Assembly: GCF_013410545.1 (NCBI RefSeq)
Contig: NZ_JACCFV010000001.1
Span: 434,001 to 498,000 of the forward strand
DNA: 64,000 nt
Source of the DNA: Pseudoclavibacter chungangensis
GTDB lineage: Bacteria > Actinomycetota > Actinomycetes > Actinomycetales > Microbacteriaceae
Direction of reading: 5' to 3'
The notes below the pieces were generated by a model, which saw nothing but the letters and a program-made list of their open reading frames with translations, was not told where the DNA came from and did no database searches. Below are positions 56,351-64,000 of this stretch, one piece after another (within the stretch, counting starts at the first letter, position 1; each line of letters opens with the position of its first letter). Position numbers and translations under genes: made by a program.

Positions 56351-57703
56351 ATGCTCGATCACCACCCATTCGCGATCCATCCCGACTGCACCGATTGGCG
56401 GCGCCTCGGGCGGAACGAGGAGGAGGCCAGGCTGCGGGCCATTGCGGGGGCGGTGCAGCGGGACGAGGAAGGCCGCGGCGAGCGCTGGTCGAAGGGTTTC
56501 ACCCGCAGGAGTTTCCTCGCGGGTGGGCTCGGCGTCGCCGCGCTCGGTTCGCAGCTCGTCACGTCGCGTGTGTCATATGCGGCGAACGCTGCGACCGGTG
56601 GCGTCTCGAACGGACGCACGCTCGTCGTCGTCTTCCTCCGGGGCGGGCTCGACGGCCTGTCCGTTCTCGTCCCCGCCGATGATCCGAACCTGCTGACCGC
56701 TCGACCGGACATCGCGATTCGCGCGGGGAGCCTGCTGCAATTCGATCGGAACTTCGGCCTGCACCCGGCACTCTCGGCGCTCGAGCCGATGATGCGGGCC
56801 GGAAAGGTCGCGGCGATGCCGGATGTCGCGACACCGGAGCTCAGCCGGAGCCACTTCCAGGCGCAGGACATGCTCGAGCGTGGCGGGAGCTCGAGCGGAG
56901 GGTCGAGCGGTTGGCTCGATCGCGTGCTCGAGCAGACGGGGGCCGGCACGACGTTCCGCTCGATGTCGGTGACGAGCAACCTCACAAGGTCGCTGACGGG
57001 TACCTCGAACTCGCTCGTCGGCCGGACGGCCGAGTCGTTCAACATCCACGGCAATGCCTACAACGCCGACGCGATCAACGCGCTCTACACGGGCATCGAT
57101 CATCCGTTCACCGTGCAGGCCGGCATCGCGCTCGACGCGCACGCCCAGGTCGCGTCGCTGACCTCGGCGGTGAGTGCCGAGAGCGCGTACCCGGAGGGTG
57201 GATTCAGCGCGGATCTGCGCAACCTGTCGGGTCTCATCCGCTCGGACGTCGGGGTGCGCGTCGCGACCGTCGATGTCGGTGGGTGGGACATGCACACGGG
57301 CATCGGTACCGTCGACACGGGGGACATGCGCGAGGCGCTGCAGGGGGTCGGCGACGGTCTCGCCGCCTTCTTCACCGACCTGGGCCCCAAGGCGGACTCC
57401 ACGACGGTCGTGCTCATGAGCGAGTTCGGGCGACGGTTCGAGCAGAACGGCTCGGGTGGCACCGATCACGGTCACGGTGGTCTCGCGATGGTGATGGGCG
57501 CAGGGGTGCGCGGTGGGGTCTACGGCACATGGAACGGCCTGACGGAGGCCGACCTGAAAGAGGGCGATCTGCCGGGGAACAACGATTTCCGGAACTTCCT
57601 CGGCGAAGTCGTCATGTCGACGCTCGGGCTCAGCGAGGGGGCGCTCTCGAGTGTCTTCCCCGATTGGAAGATCACGACGTCCGGGCTGATGACGCCGGCG
57701 TGA
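56351..57703 (+). CDS. DUF1501 domain protein, Tat-exported
   Basis: 450 residues from the ATG at 56351, five bases after AAAGG. A twin-arginine signal, KGFTRRSFLAGGLGVAALGS, begins about 50 residues in, after a hydrophilic start, an arrangement also seen in other DUF1501 proteins. The domain follows: LVVVFLRGGLDGLSVLVPAD, LHPALSALEPMMRAGKVAAM, SRSHFQAQDMLERG, DVGGWDMHTGIG, VVLMSEFGRRFEQNGSGGTD and HGHGG. The alkaline-phosphatase-like metal residues (GGLDG, GGTDHGHGG) are in place, so a hydrolase of the sulfatase/phosphatase superfamily is likely. Substrate unknown. Co-transcribed with the DUF1800 gene. Confidence 0.88.
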   Translation: MLDHHPFAIHPDCTDWRRLGRNEEEARLRAIAGAVQRDEEGRGERWSKGFTRRSFLAGGLGVAALGSQLVTSRVSYAANAATGGVSNGRTLVVVFLRGGLDGLSVLVPADDPNLLTARPDIAIRAGSLLQFDRNFGLHPALSALEPMMRAGKVAAMPDVATPELSRSHFQAQDMLERGGSSSGGSSGWLDRVLEQTGAGTTFRSMSVTSNLTRSLTGTSNSLVGRTAESFNIHGNAYNADAINALYTGIDHPFTVQAGIALDAHAQVASLTSAVSAESAYPEGGFSADLRNLSGLIRSDVGVRVATVDVGGWDMHTGIGTVDTGDMREALQGVGDGLAAFFTDLGPKADSTTVVLMSEFGRRFEQNGSGGTDHGHGGLAMVMGAGVRGGVYGTWNGLTEADLKEGDLPGNNDFRNFLGEVVMSTLGLSEGALSSVFPDWKITTSGLMTPA

Positions 57704-57763
57704 TCGTCGTTCGCGGGCGGCGCCGTCGCGGCGACACCGCCCACGTCCTGATGATCGAGTTGC

Positions 57764-58219
57764 TCAGGGGACCGGGACAAGATGTTCCGCGCCGATCCGC
57801 TTCATGACCATCGTCGAGGTGAGCCGCTGGACGCCGGGCAGCACGGCGAGGCGCGTGTCGTACAGCTCCTGGTAGCCGGCGAGGTCGGGTGCGAGCACGC
57901 GCAGGAGGTAGTCGGGTTCGCCGAACAGCCGCTGGGCGGTGACGATGCTCGGTTCGTCGGCGACGGCGTCCTCGAACGCGGCGACCGTCGGCCGGTCGGT
58001 CACGTTCATCGTGACGAACACGATCGCCTCGAACGTGAGCCCGAGCCGGTCGGGGGAGACGATCGCGCGGTAGCCCTCGATCGCGCCGCTCGTCTCGAGC
58101 TCTTTCACGCGCCGGTGGCACGACGAAAGACTCAGGCCGACGCGGGCGGCCAGATCCGTCGTGCTCATCCGTCCGTCCTCCTGAAGGAGTGAAAGGATCT
58201 GCTGGTTCAGTGCGTCCAT
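57764..58219 (-). CDS. Lrp/AsnC-family transcriptional regulator
   Basis: 151 residues from the ATG at 58219 (MDALNQQILSLLQEDGRMST) with GGAGG ten bases upstream. HTH: TDLAARVGLSLSSCHRRVKE; then the RAM ligand-binding domain FEAIVFVTMNVTDRPTVAAF and GEPDYLLRVLAPDLAGYQEL. It is divergent from a LysE-type exporter gene with 106 bp between them, the standard arrangement in which an Lrp protein turns on amino-acid export. Confidence 0.94.
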   Translation of the reverse strand: MDALNQQILSLLQEDGRMSTTDLAARVGLSLSSCHRRVKELETSGAIEGYRAIVSPDRLGLTFEAIVFVTMNVTDRPTVAAFEDAVADEPSIVTAQRLFGEPDYLLRVLAPDLAGYQELYDTRLAVLPGVQRLTSTMVMKRIGAEHLVPVP

Positions 58220-58325
58220 ATCGAGAATCCTCCCACCGTGACGGCGGGTTGTGACGCAGGAACGAAGCACATTTCACTCGAATCTTCGTAGCCTCTTCGT
58301 GACGAACGAGGACGGAGGTGCGGGC

Positions 58326-58949
58326 ATGGACGTCGCACTCGTGGGCCAGTTCTGGGCGATCGCCGCGCTCCTCGCGTGCACACCGGGCGCCGACTGGGCG
58401 TACGCGATCGCGGCCGGTATCCGTGCCCGCTCCGTCGTCCCCGCGCTCTCCGGCATCGTCGTCGGCTACATCGGCCTCGTCGGGGTCGTCGCCGTCGGGC
58501 TGGGGGTCCTCGTCACGAGCTATCCGATCGTGCTGACCGTCCTCACCGTGGCCGGTGCCGCGTACCTCCTTTTCCTCGGCATCTCGACGCTCGCGAGCGC
58601 ACCGAGGGCGGTGGGTGCGAGCGACGGGCCGCTCGGGGACGGCGTCTCGGGGCAATTCCTCCGCGGAGCCGGTGTGAGCGGCATCAACCCGAAGGGCATG
58701 CTGTTGCTCGTCGCCCTCCTGCCGCAGTTCGTGAGCCCCGCGGGCTGGCCGTCACCCGTGCAGATGCTCGTGCTCGGCGGGCTCCACGTGGGCAATTGCG
58801 TGGTCGTGTACGGCGCCGTGGCGCTCCTCGCGCGACGGGTGCTCGCGGCGCGACCACGCGTGAGCCTCGTCGTCACGCGCGTGTCGGGCGTCGTCATGAC
58901 ACTCATCGGCGTCGGCCTCCTCGCCGAGCAGGTGCTCGCGCTCCGCTGA
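58326..58949 (+). CDS. LysE/RhtB-family amino-acid exporter
   Basis: 207 residues from the ATG at 58326, seven bases after GGAGGT. Six membrane helices; family markers are FWAIAALLACTPGADWAYAI (the conserved PGPN/PGAD turn), GIVVGYIGLVGVVAVGLGVL, GAAYLLFLGISTLAS and GVSGINPKGMLLLVALLPQF. It should export an amino acid, presumably under the divergent Lrp regulator. Substrate cannot be told from sequence. Confidence 0.93.
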   Translation: MDVALVGQFWAIAALLACTPGADWAYAIAAGIRARSVVPALSGIVVGYIGLVGVVAVGLGVLVTSYPIVLTVLTVAGAAYLLFLGISTLASAPRAVGASDGPLGDGVSGQFLRGAGVSGINPKGMLLLVALLPQFVSPAGWPSPVQMLVLGGLHVGNCVVVYGAVALLARRVLAARPRVSLVVTRVSGVVMTLIGVGLLAEQVLALR

Positions 58950-59033
58950 CCGCACCGCTGCGGCGGGCGGGACGGAGTCGTCGTCGGTGCGCTCGATGTC
59001 GGCGGGACGGTCCCGCCGGCGGTGCGCTCGGCA

Positions 59034-59411
59034 TCAGTGCGTCGGCGCGGTCCCGGTGCTGCTCGAGGTGGGGACGCCGTGGGCTTCGGCCCAGACGCGC
59101 ACGGCGTGCAGCGGCTCGAGGGCGCTCGTGCCGAGAACGGTGAGCGCGTACTCGACGTGCGCGGGCACGTCCGGCAGCACGGTGCGCTCGACGAGTACGT
59201 GTGCGACGAGGCGCTTGAGGGTCGCCGAGAGCACCTTCGCGCTCACGCCGTCGAGCCGTCGCCGGAGCTCGCCCGTGCGCAGCGGGCCGTCGGCGAGCGT
59301 CTCGAGCACGAGCGCGCTCCAGCGATCGGACAGCACGTCGAGCACGGGCCGGCACGGGCAGCGCTCGGCGTCGCGATCGTCGTGCGGAGTGGTGTCGGTC
59401 GGGCGGATCAC
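59034..59411 (-). CDS. HxlR-family transcriptional regulator
   Basis: 125 residues from the GTG at 59411 (VIRPTDTTPHDDRDAERCPC). The HxlR winged helix is evident: CPCRPVLDVLSDRWSALVLE, LRTGELRRRLDGVSAKVLSA, TLKRLVAHVLVERTV, VEYALTVLG. It is divergent from an oxidoreductase gene with 70 bp between them, a common regulator-target pairing. The cysteines in RCPCRP could sense electrophiles or quinones, which is inference. The frame upstream of 59411 is not supported. Confidence 0.9.
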   Translation of the reverse strand: MIRPTDTTPHDDRDAERCPCRPVLDVLSDRWSALVLETLADGPLRTGELRRRLDGVSAKVLSATLKRLVAHVLVERTVLPDVPAHVEYALTVLGTSALEPLHAVRVWAEAHGVPTSSSTGTAPTH

Positions 59412-59481
59412 GGGCCGATGGTATCTCGTGGTGACCAGAGGCCCTTGACGGTAACCGGGCGGACGGGACGATGATCGGGGT

Positions 59482-60486
59482 ATGAGCCCAGTCGCGATCG
59501 GATACGAGAACAACCTGCCCGCCACCGACCCGAACGCCTTCGTCGCGCGCGAGGTCGAGGTGCCCGAACCGGGCCCGCACGACCTGGTCGTCGAGGTCGA
59601 GGCCGTCTCGGTGAATCCCGTCGACGTGAAGCTGCGGGCCGCGGCCCCCGCGGACGGGTTCCGCGTGCTCGGCTTCGACCTCGCCGGTGTGGTGCGTGCC
59701 GTCGGAGCGGAGGTGACGCTGTTCGCGCCGGGCGACGAGGTCATCGCGGCGGGCAGCATCGCCCGGCCGGGCAGTGATCAGCGGCTCGTGCTCGTCGACG
59801 AGCGCATCACGGGCCGCAAGCCAGCATCGCTCTCGTTCGCCGACGCGGCATCGCTCCCGCTCACCGCGATCACTGCGTGGGAGTCGCTCTTCGACCGCCT
59901 CGCGCTCACGGAGCACGACACGGGAACGCTCCTCGTCGTGGGTGCGACGGGCGGCGTCGGCTCGGCCGTTGTGCAGCTCGCGGAGGCGCTGCTCCCGGGC
60001 GTGACCGTCATCGCGACGGCATCCGGGCCGGAGCGCTCGGCGTGGGTGCGTGCGCTCGGTGCCGAGCACGTCGTCGACCACCACGACGACCTCGTCGCGC
60101 AGGTGACGGCGCTCGCGCCCGAGGGGGTCGACGCCGTGTTCACCGCGCACTCCGAGGGGCAGATCCCGAGCTACGCGCGGATCGTGCGGCCGTTCGGGCA
60201 CATCGTCGCGATCGACGACGGGCCGCGCGACGTGGAACCGCTCAAGGAGCGCAGCGTCGCCTGGCACTGGGAGCTCATGTTCACGCGTGCGCTGTTCGGC
60301 ACGCCCGACCTCGGCGAGCAGGGCGCGCTGCTGAACCGGGTCGCCGACCTCGTCGACGAGGGACGTGTTCGCCCGGTCGTGACGACCGCGCTCACGCCGA
60401 TCTCACCCGAGACGCTGCGCGAGGCGCACGAGCTCGTGGAGCGCGGACGCACGCTCGGCAAGGTTGTCGTGCACGGATGGGCGTGA
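59482..60486 (+). CDS. Quinone-oxidoreductase-like medium-chain dehydrogenase/reductase
   Basis: 334 residues. GroES-like N-terminal domain (LVVEVEAVSVNPVDVKLRAA, GFDLAGVVRAVGAEVTLFAP) and NADPH fold (LLVVGATGGVGSAVVQLAEA). It lacks the zinc-ligand cluster of alcohol dehydrogenases, which fits the zinc-independent quinone reductase or ZADH1-like group. A TTGACG at 59445-59450 is a possible -35. Likely acts on quinones or unsaturated carbonyls, and the divergent HxlR regulator is the probable controller. Confidence 0.9.
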   Translation: MSPVAIGYENNLPATDPNAFVAREVEVPEPGPHDLVVEVEAVSVNPVDVKLRAAAPADGFRVLGFDLAGVVRAVGAEVTLFAPGDEVIAAGSIARPGSDQRLVLVDERITGRKPASLSFADAASLPLTAITAWESLFDRLALTEHDTGTLLVVGATGGVGSAVVQLAEALLPGVTVIATASGPERSAWVRALGAEHVVDHHDDLVAQVTALAPEGVDAVFTAHSEGQIPSYARIVRPFGHIVAIDDGPRDVEPLKERSVAWHWELMFTRALFGTPDLGEQGALLNRVADLVDEGRVRPVVTTALTPISPETLREAHELVERGRTLGKVVVHGWA

Positions 60487-60568
60487 GCGGACGCGTGTGA
60501 CGGCGGGGGCATCCGGACGCCTGACCCGCACGTTCGGCGAGCGGTGAGGGAGAGCTGTTCCGGGCCCA

Positions 60569-60937
60569 TCAGGCGGATCGCGCGTCATGGAGCTCGGCGG
60601 TCAGGTCGCCACCGGCGTCGCCGGTGTTGACGGTGCCCGCAGCTTCGACGAGGAGCGCGTGCACCTCGGCATCGGCCCGCGGGCGGTGCTCGATGCCCCG
60701 CGGGACGACGAACAGCTCGTTCGGGCCGAGTTCGACGTTGCCGTCGCGCAGCTCGATCGTGAGGTGTCCGTGCAGCACGAGGAACAGTTCGTCGCTCTCG
60801 GGATGTGTATGCCACACGAACTCGCCGAGCAGGTTCACGAGTTTCACGTCGGTCGAGTTGACCTGGGCGACGAGATGGGGCTGCCAGGGGGCCGAGCTGC
60901 GTTCGAGCGTTTCGGTGATGCTGCGACTACCGGTCAT
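60569..60937 (-). CDS. Cupin-domain protein
   Basis: 122 residues from the ATG at 60937 (MTGSRSITETLERSSAPWQP). The single cupin barrel shows FVWHTHPESDELFLVLHGHL and PNELFVVPRGIEHRPRADAE, with the usual metal-binding histidines and glutamate. No ribosome-binding site precedes the start, but TATCGT lies nearby and could be a -10 of a leaderless transcript. Convergent with the oxidoreductase gene. Family function is too broad to name a substrate. Confidence 0.88.
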   Translation of the reverse strand: MTGSRSITETLERSSAPWQPHLVAQVNSTDVKLVNLLGEFVWHTHPESDELFLVLHGHLTIELRDGNVELGPNELFVVPRGIEHRPRADAEVHALLVEAAGTVNTGDAGGDLTAELHDARSA

Positions 60938-61015
60938 GGCGGGCACGATACGAGATCGGTCGTCGTCGTGGTTCGGTGTGCCGCTGTGCGTCGCGTGCGG
61001 GCACCGGTCGGCTGA

Positions 61016-62008
61016 TCAGCGGAAGGCACGCCCGATACCGGTACCGACCTGGTGGAGCGAGAGCCAGACGGCGTATCGCTGCAGGGGTCGCATGATCGGT
61101 GCGAGAAGCCGTTTCGGTGATCGGCGGCGCGTCGTCGAGCGCACCCAACTGAGCGTGAGGCGCAGGTGCGTGCCACCCGCCGCGGGTTCGAGTTCGACCG
61201 TGAGGCGGCGCGCGTTGGTCGTCGGCGCGTCGGGCCAGGAGGTCGCGAGCGTGAGGCGGTGCGGCTCGGTCAGCTCGTCCACCCTCGTGACGCCGGTCTC
61301 GGTGCCGTCGGGTACGCGGGCGGCTCGCCCGTCGGGTCGCGTTCGTCGCGCCCGCGTCGTCCACGTCGCGCCGTGGGTCACGGTCTCGGGGGCATCGTCG
61401 ACGGTGCCCGTCAGTGGGTCCCACTCGGGCATCCGCTCGGGCGTGGTCAGGAGTGCCCAGACCTCGTCGGGGGACGCGGGTGCGAAGGCCTCGGCGCGGC
61501 CGGTCAGGGTGTCGCGCGGGCGGTTGGCGGTGGGTGTGGGCATCGTCTCGGCGAGGGCGAGGCGGTCCCGGATTCCGTCGGCGCTCGTGCCGAGTCTGCG
61601 CAGGACGGCGTCGACGAGTCCGCTCGGTTCGCCCAGGAGCTCGCGCAGCACGGCGGCGGCGTCGCCGCGCCGATCGCCGTCGCTCGCGCGTCGGATGATC
61701 GCGATCGCGCGTTCGCTCCACTCCGCCCGTGTCGTATCGTGGAACGTGATCCGTCCTGGTGGTGGCAGCTCCGCATCGACGCCGAGGGTCGCGAGTTGTT
61801 CTGCGCGCTGTGCTGCAATCGAGTTGCGGGTCGCGTCGATCGTGACGCCGTTCGCCCGCAGGAGTTGCCCGGCGAGCTGTTCGTTGATCGTGAGGGCGAG
61901 CAGGAGGTGCTCGATGTCGGCCGTCGGCTCACCGAGGCGCGAGGCCTCCTCCATGGCGGCGACCGACAGGGTGTGCGACGTCGTCGCGACGGTGGTGAGC
62001 TTGCTCAA
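61016..62008 (-). CDS. Clp N-terminal domain fused to an SRPBCC (START-like) domain
   Basis: 330 residues. Residues 1-150 hold two Clp_N repeats (ASRLGEPTADIEHLLLALTI, AVLRELLGEPSGLVDAVLRR), the substrate/adaptor-binding part of ClpA/ClpC without any AAA ATPase. Residues 170-310 form an SRPBCC ligand-binding domain: EAFAPASPDEVWALLTTPER, MPEWDPLTGTVDDAPET, LEPAAGGTHLRLTLSW. The gene overlaps an 81-residue HTH protein upstream (ATGA). A plausible role is a ligand-responsive adaptor or partner of that HTH protein. Clp_N plus HTH pairs are frequent in actinobacteria. Confidence 0.85.
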   Translation of the reverse strand: MSKLTTVATTSHTLSVAAMEEASRLGEPTADIEHLLLALTINEQLAGQLLRANGVTIDATRNSIAAQRAEQLATLGVDAELPPPGRITFHDTTRAEWSERAIAIIRRASDGDRRGDAAAVLRELLGEPSGLVDAVLRRLGTSADGIRDRLALAETMPTPTANRPRDTLTGRAEAFAPASPDEVWALLTTPERMPEWDPLTGTVDDAPETVTHGATWTTRARRTRPDGRAARVPDGTETGVTRVDELTEPHRLTLATSWPDAPTTNARRLTVELEPAAGGTHLRLTLSWVRSTTRRRSPKRLLAPIMRPLQRYAVWLSLHQVGTGIGRAFR

Positions 62009-62250
62009 CTGTTCCTCCGTGGGACGGGGATCGTGGGGTCGATCCGTTTCGCGTACTTCTTGTGCACCGCCTGGCGGGTGACCCCGAGCGACGCCGCGAT
62101 GTCCTGCCAGCTCAGGCCGGCCCGCAGTGCGGCCTCGACCTGTGCGAGCTCGAGTCGCTCGGTGAGCGTGCGCAGTGATGCGATGGCACGAAGGCCCGCT
62201 CGTGGATCGCTCGTGTCGGCGGCGACCGTGGTGATCTGCGGCGATTCCAT
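62005..62250 (-). CDS. Small HTH DNA-binding protein
   Basis: 81 residues. The C-terminal half is a helix-turn-helix, LRAGLSWQDIAASLGVTRQA followed by VHKKYAKRI, resembling sigma region 4 or homeodomain-like HTHs. It overlaps the Clp_N-SRPBCC gene by four bases, and two copies of a 14-bp palindrome lie directly upstream, consistent with autoregulation. Confidence 0.88.
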   Translation of the reverse strand: MESPQITTVAADTSDPRAGLRAIASLRTLTERLELAQVEAALRAGLSWQDIAASLGVTRQAVHKKYAKRIDPTIPVPRRNS

Positions 62251-62253
62251 GTT

Positions 62254-62295
62254 GTCAACCTAGGTTGCGCACAGCGGATTTGTCAACCGGAGTTG
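62254..62295. promoter_or_regulatory. Twin operators of the HTH/Clp_N operon
   Basis: GTCAACCTAGGTTG (62254-62267, with the perfect palindrome CAACCTAGGTTG) and GTCAACCGGAGTTG (62282-62295) agree at 11 of 14 positions, and their starts are 28 bp apart. They begin four bases before the HTH start codon on the minus strand. Confidence 0.75.
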
Positions 62296-62792
62296 CTTGA
62301 GGTGGAGGGGATCCATGGTGTTCGAGCCGCGAATCGTTGCCCCGTGTTTCATGGTGAATGCTCAGAAGCCTGGCCAACGCGGGTCGCGCGATGCAACGAT
62401 GGCCGTCACGAACCACGCCCGACGAGGATTCGCCACTCCAGCGACATCGGAGCCGCTCCACCGGCGAAGGAACCCACCACACCGCCCGTTCGAGGAGCCG
62501 TTTCGGCTTCGGGGGAACGAATCGAGCGGTCAGGTCACGAAGGACGACGGCGGCGCGGTCACCGCACCGCACATCCGGAAGCGAGCGTGCGCTCGAGCGG
62601 CCGGAGTCCGGTGCGCTCGACGACCCGTGCACCACGAGATCACGATGCGCCGTCGGCGTCGGCCGTTCCCGTCCGCGGTGGTGCATCCGTCGTCGACGAA
62701 CAGAACGGAGCGGGCGCCACGAGGCGGCGCGCGCACGGTGTTGGGCCGAATCGTGGGCGAGGAGCCGCCTACGGAACCGAAGGGTGGGGGAC
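62296..62792. other. 497-bp stretch without a supported gene
   Basis: Arginine/serine-biased frames on both strands with no motif. The frame of the next gene extends back to 62358 but this part does not resemble a protein. Confidence 0.5.
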
Positions 62793-63479
62793 ATGCGGGG
62801 TGGCGACAGCGGGGCAACCCGTGCCGAACGAACGCGGGAGGGGCGCGGCGAGACGAGCGGTGGGCGCGGAGCGACGGGGGTCCGAGCGCGGCGACGCCCG
62901 ATGCTCATCGCGCTCGGCGTCGCGCTCGCGATCGTCGCGGGACTCGCGTCCTACGTCGTTGCGACGCAGACGAGTCAACTCGTCTCGGTGCTGACGACGA
63001 ACACCGACGTCGCTCGTGGTGAGCACCTGGAGGCGAGCGACTTCTCCGCCATCCTCATCTCGAACGGGCAGGTCACGAACGCCGTCCCCGTCGCAGCGCT
63101 CGACTCGCTGGTCGGGCAGGTCGCGGCGGTGGACCTGCCGGCGGGGTCGCTCGTCACGACCGCCAACGTGGCCGCCGAGGTGACGGTCGAACCAGGCTTG
63201 CACGTCGTCGGGATCCCGGTCGGTCCGACGCAGAAGCCGTCGGCGCCACTCGTCGCGGGCGATACGGTTCTGGCCGTCTTCACGCCGATCGCCCAGGGGG
63301 AGGCGCCGGTCGGTGAGCCGCCGACGATGCCTGCGACGGTCCACGCGGTGAAGTCGGACGTCGAGGGCGGCCTCACGCTCGTCGACGTGGTCGTCCCTGC
63401 CGAGCAGGCCACGACCCTCGCCGCATGGGCGGCCACGGGACGTGTCTCGCTCGTTCTCGATCCGTCGGGAGGTCGATAG
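62793..63479 (+). CDS. SAF-domain (CpaB-like) membrane protein
   Basis: 228 residues from the ATG at 62793, just after GGGTGGGGG. A basic N-terminus is followed by one membrane helix (RRPMLIALGVALAIVAGLAS) and a SAF domain: TTNTDVARGEHLEASDF, QVAAVDLPAGSLVTTANVA, VVGIPVGPTQKPSAPLVAGD. SAF proteins of this type are the CpaB/RcpC part of Flp/Tad pilus systems. The following gene encodes a ParA-like protein, which suits a pilus-type gene group starting here. The rest is beyond the window. Confidence 0.8.
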   Translation: MRGGDSGATRAERTREGRGETSGGRGATGVRARRRPMLIALGVALAIVAGLASYVVATQTSQLVSVLTTNTDVARGEHLEASDFSAILISNGQVTNAVPVAALDSLVGQVAAVDLPAGSLVTTANVAAEVTVEPGLHVVGIPVGPTQKPSAPLVAGDTVLAVFTPIAQGEAPVGEPPTMPATVHAVKSDVEGGLTLVDVVVPAEQATTLAAWAATGRVSLVLDPSGGR

Positions 63480-63481
63480 CG

Positions 63482-64000
63482 ATGTCGGTTGTGGCGTTCG
63501 GGAGTCTCGGGCACAGCCCGGGCACGACCACGAGCGTGCTCGCGCTCGCACTCTCCTGGCCTCGTCCGGCGATCGTGGTCGAGGCCGACCTCTCCTCGAC
63601 GAGCAGCGTGCTCGCGGGTCGCTTCCGGGGGAGCCGCGACCACACCGTCGGGCTCGCCGTGCTCGCGATGGCGGAGCTCGAGGGGCGCCTCGCACCGCAC
63701 ATGCTGTGGGAACAGTCCGTTCCGCTCGGGCCGGAACCCGACGCGCAGCGTGTCGTCCCGGGGTTCACGACGCTCGGGGCCGCGGCGGGTGCTGGTGGCT
63801 TCTGGTCGACCCTCGGGCAGGTGCTCGTGTCGCTCGAGGCCTCCGGCACGGACGCCTTCGTCGACCTCGGCAGGATCACCCTCAACGATCCACGGATGCC
63901 CCTCGTCGAGACGGCGGACGCGGTGGTGCTCACGTGCGGTGCCACGCTGCCGGACGTCGCGGCGGTCGTGGACCGCGTCAACAGTCACAGCTCGGCGCTC
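63482..64000 (+). CDS. ParA/MinD-like protein with degenerate P-loop, truncated by window end
   Basis: At least 173 residues; ATG ten bases after GGAGG and two bases after the SAF gene stop. N-terminus MSVVAFGSLGHSPGTTTSVL, then PAIVVEADLSSTSSVLAGRF, a MinD/ParA arrangement in which the Walker lysine (KGGxGKT) is missing, leaving GHSPGTTT. Similar degenerate forms accompany actinobacterial SAF-domain genes as CpaE-like proteins. The C-terminus is outside the window, so the class call is provisional. Confidence 0.75.
   Translation, partial: MSVVAFGSLGHSPGTTTSVLALALSWPRPAIVVEADLSSTSSVLAGRFRGSRDHTVGLAVLAMAELEGRLAPHMLWEQSVPLGPEPDAQRVVPGFTTLGAAAGAGGFWSTLGQVLVSLEASGTDAFVDLGRITLNDPRMPLVETADAVVLTCGATLPDVAAVVDRVNSHSSAL

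Overview
The window is about 70% GC, densely coded and full of GTG starts and short ATGA/GTGA overlaps. Gene content (actinobacterial PutA, LAxTG sortase-type anchors, a WXG100/EssC-type secretion locus, IdeR-type iron box) points to a high-GC Gram-positive actinobacterium. Micrococcales, probably Microbacteriaceae, is my best guess; genus is not resolvable here. No rRNA, tRNA, insertion sequence, phage gene or CRISPR array was recognised.

1-14.9 kb is mostly housekeeping: a LysR regulator divergent from putA (proline catabolism), two paralogous anchored proteins of unknown role, a ZTP riboswitch in front of glyA-folD (one-carbon metabolism), galK, a TetR/membrane-protein pair, a DEAD-box RNA helicase and a NUDIX-NYN fusion.

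15-19 kb is a DNA-alkylation repair island: two O6-methylguanine methyltransferase genes flanking an ECF-type sigma factor, then alkB and a tag-like glycosylase, all on one strand. An orphan iron-siderophore binding lipoprotein with an iron box, a TetR regulator and a flavin disulfide oxidoreductase follow. A stretch with five 33-bp tandem repeats and a palindrome also found 13 kb away leads to a TPP riboswitch and thiM-thiE-thiD/tenA. Next is a glycine-betaine module (betT, betB, betA) followed by an OhrR-like MarR regulator.

33-38.8 kb is gene-poor and partly decayed: a 68-residue protein, a DUF2945 protein, a surface-protein gene broken by two frameshifts and a rhomboid-like protein lacking its catalytic histidine. 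At 38.9-53.6 kb lies the most unusual unit. A secreted ExeM-like nuclease homologue whose catalytic residues are all replaced, carrying an LANTG anchor, precedes a same-strand type VII secretion-like cluster. That cluster has a WXG100-like protein, a helical protein, a 994-residue protein with a hydrophobic core and ten 27-residue repeats, two small cytosolic proteins, a membrane protein with a long acidic tail and an EssC/EccC ATPase. No EccB, EccD, EccE, mycosin, EsaA, EssA or EssB homologue was recognised.

54.4-64 kb holds a DUF1800-DUF1501 exported pair, an Lrp/LysE pair, an HxlR/oxidoreductase pair, a cupin protein, a small HTH plus Clp_N-SRPBCC operon with twin operators, and the start of a CpaB/ParA-like gene group cut by the window edge.
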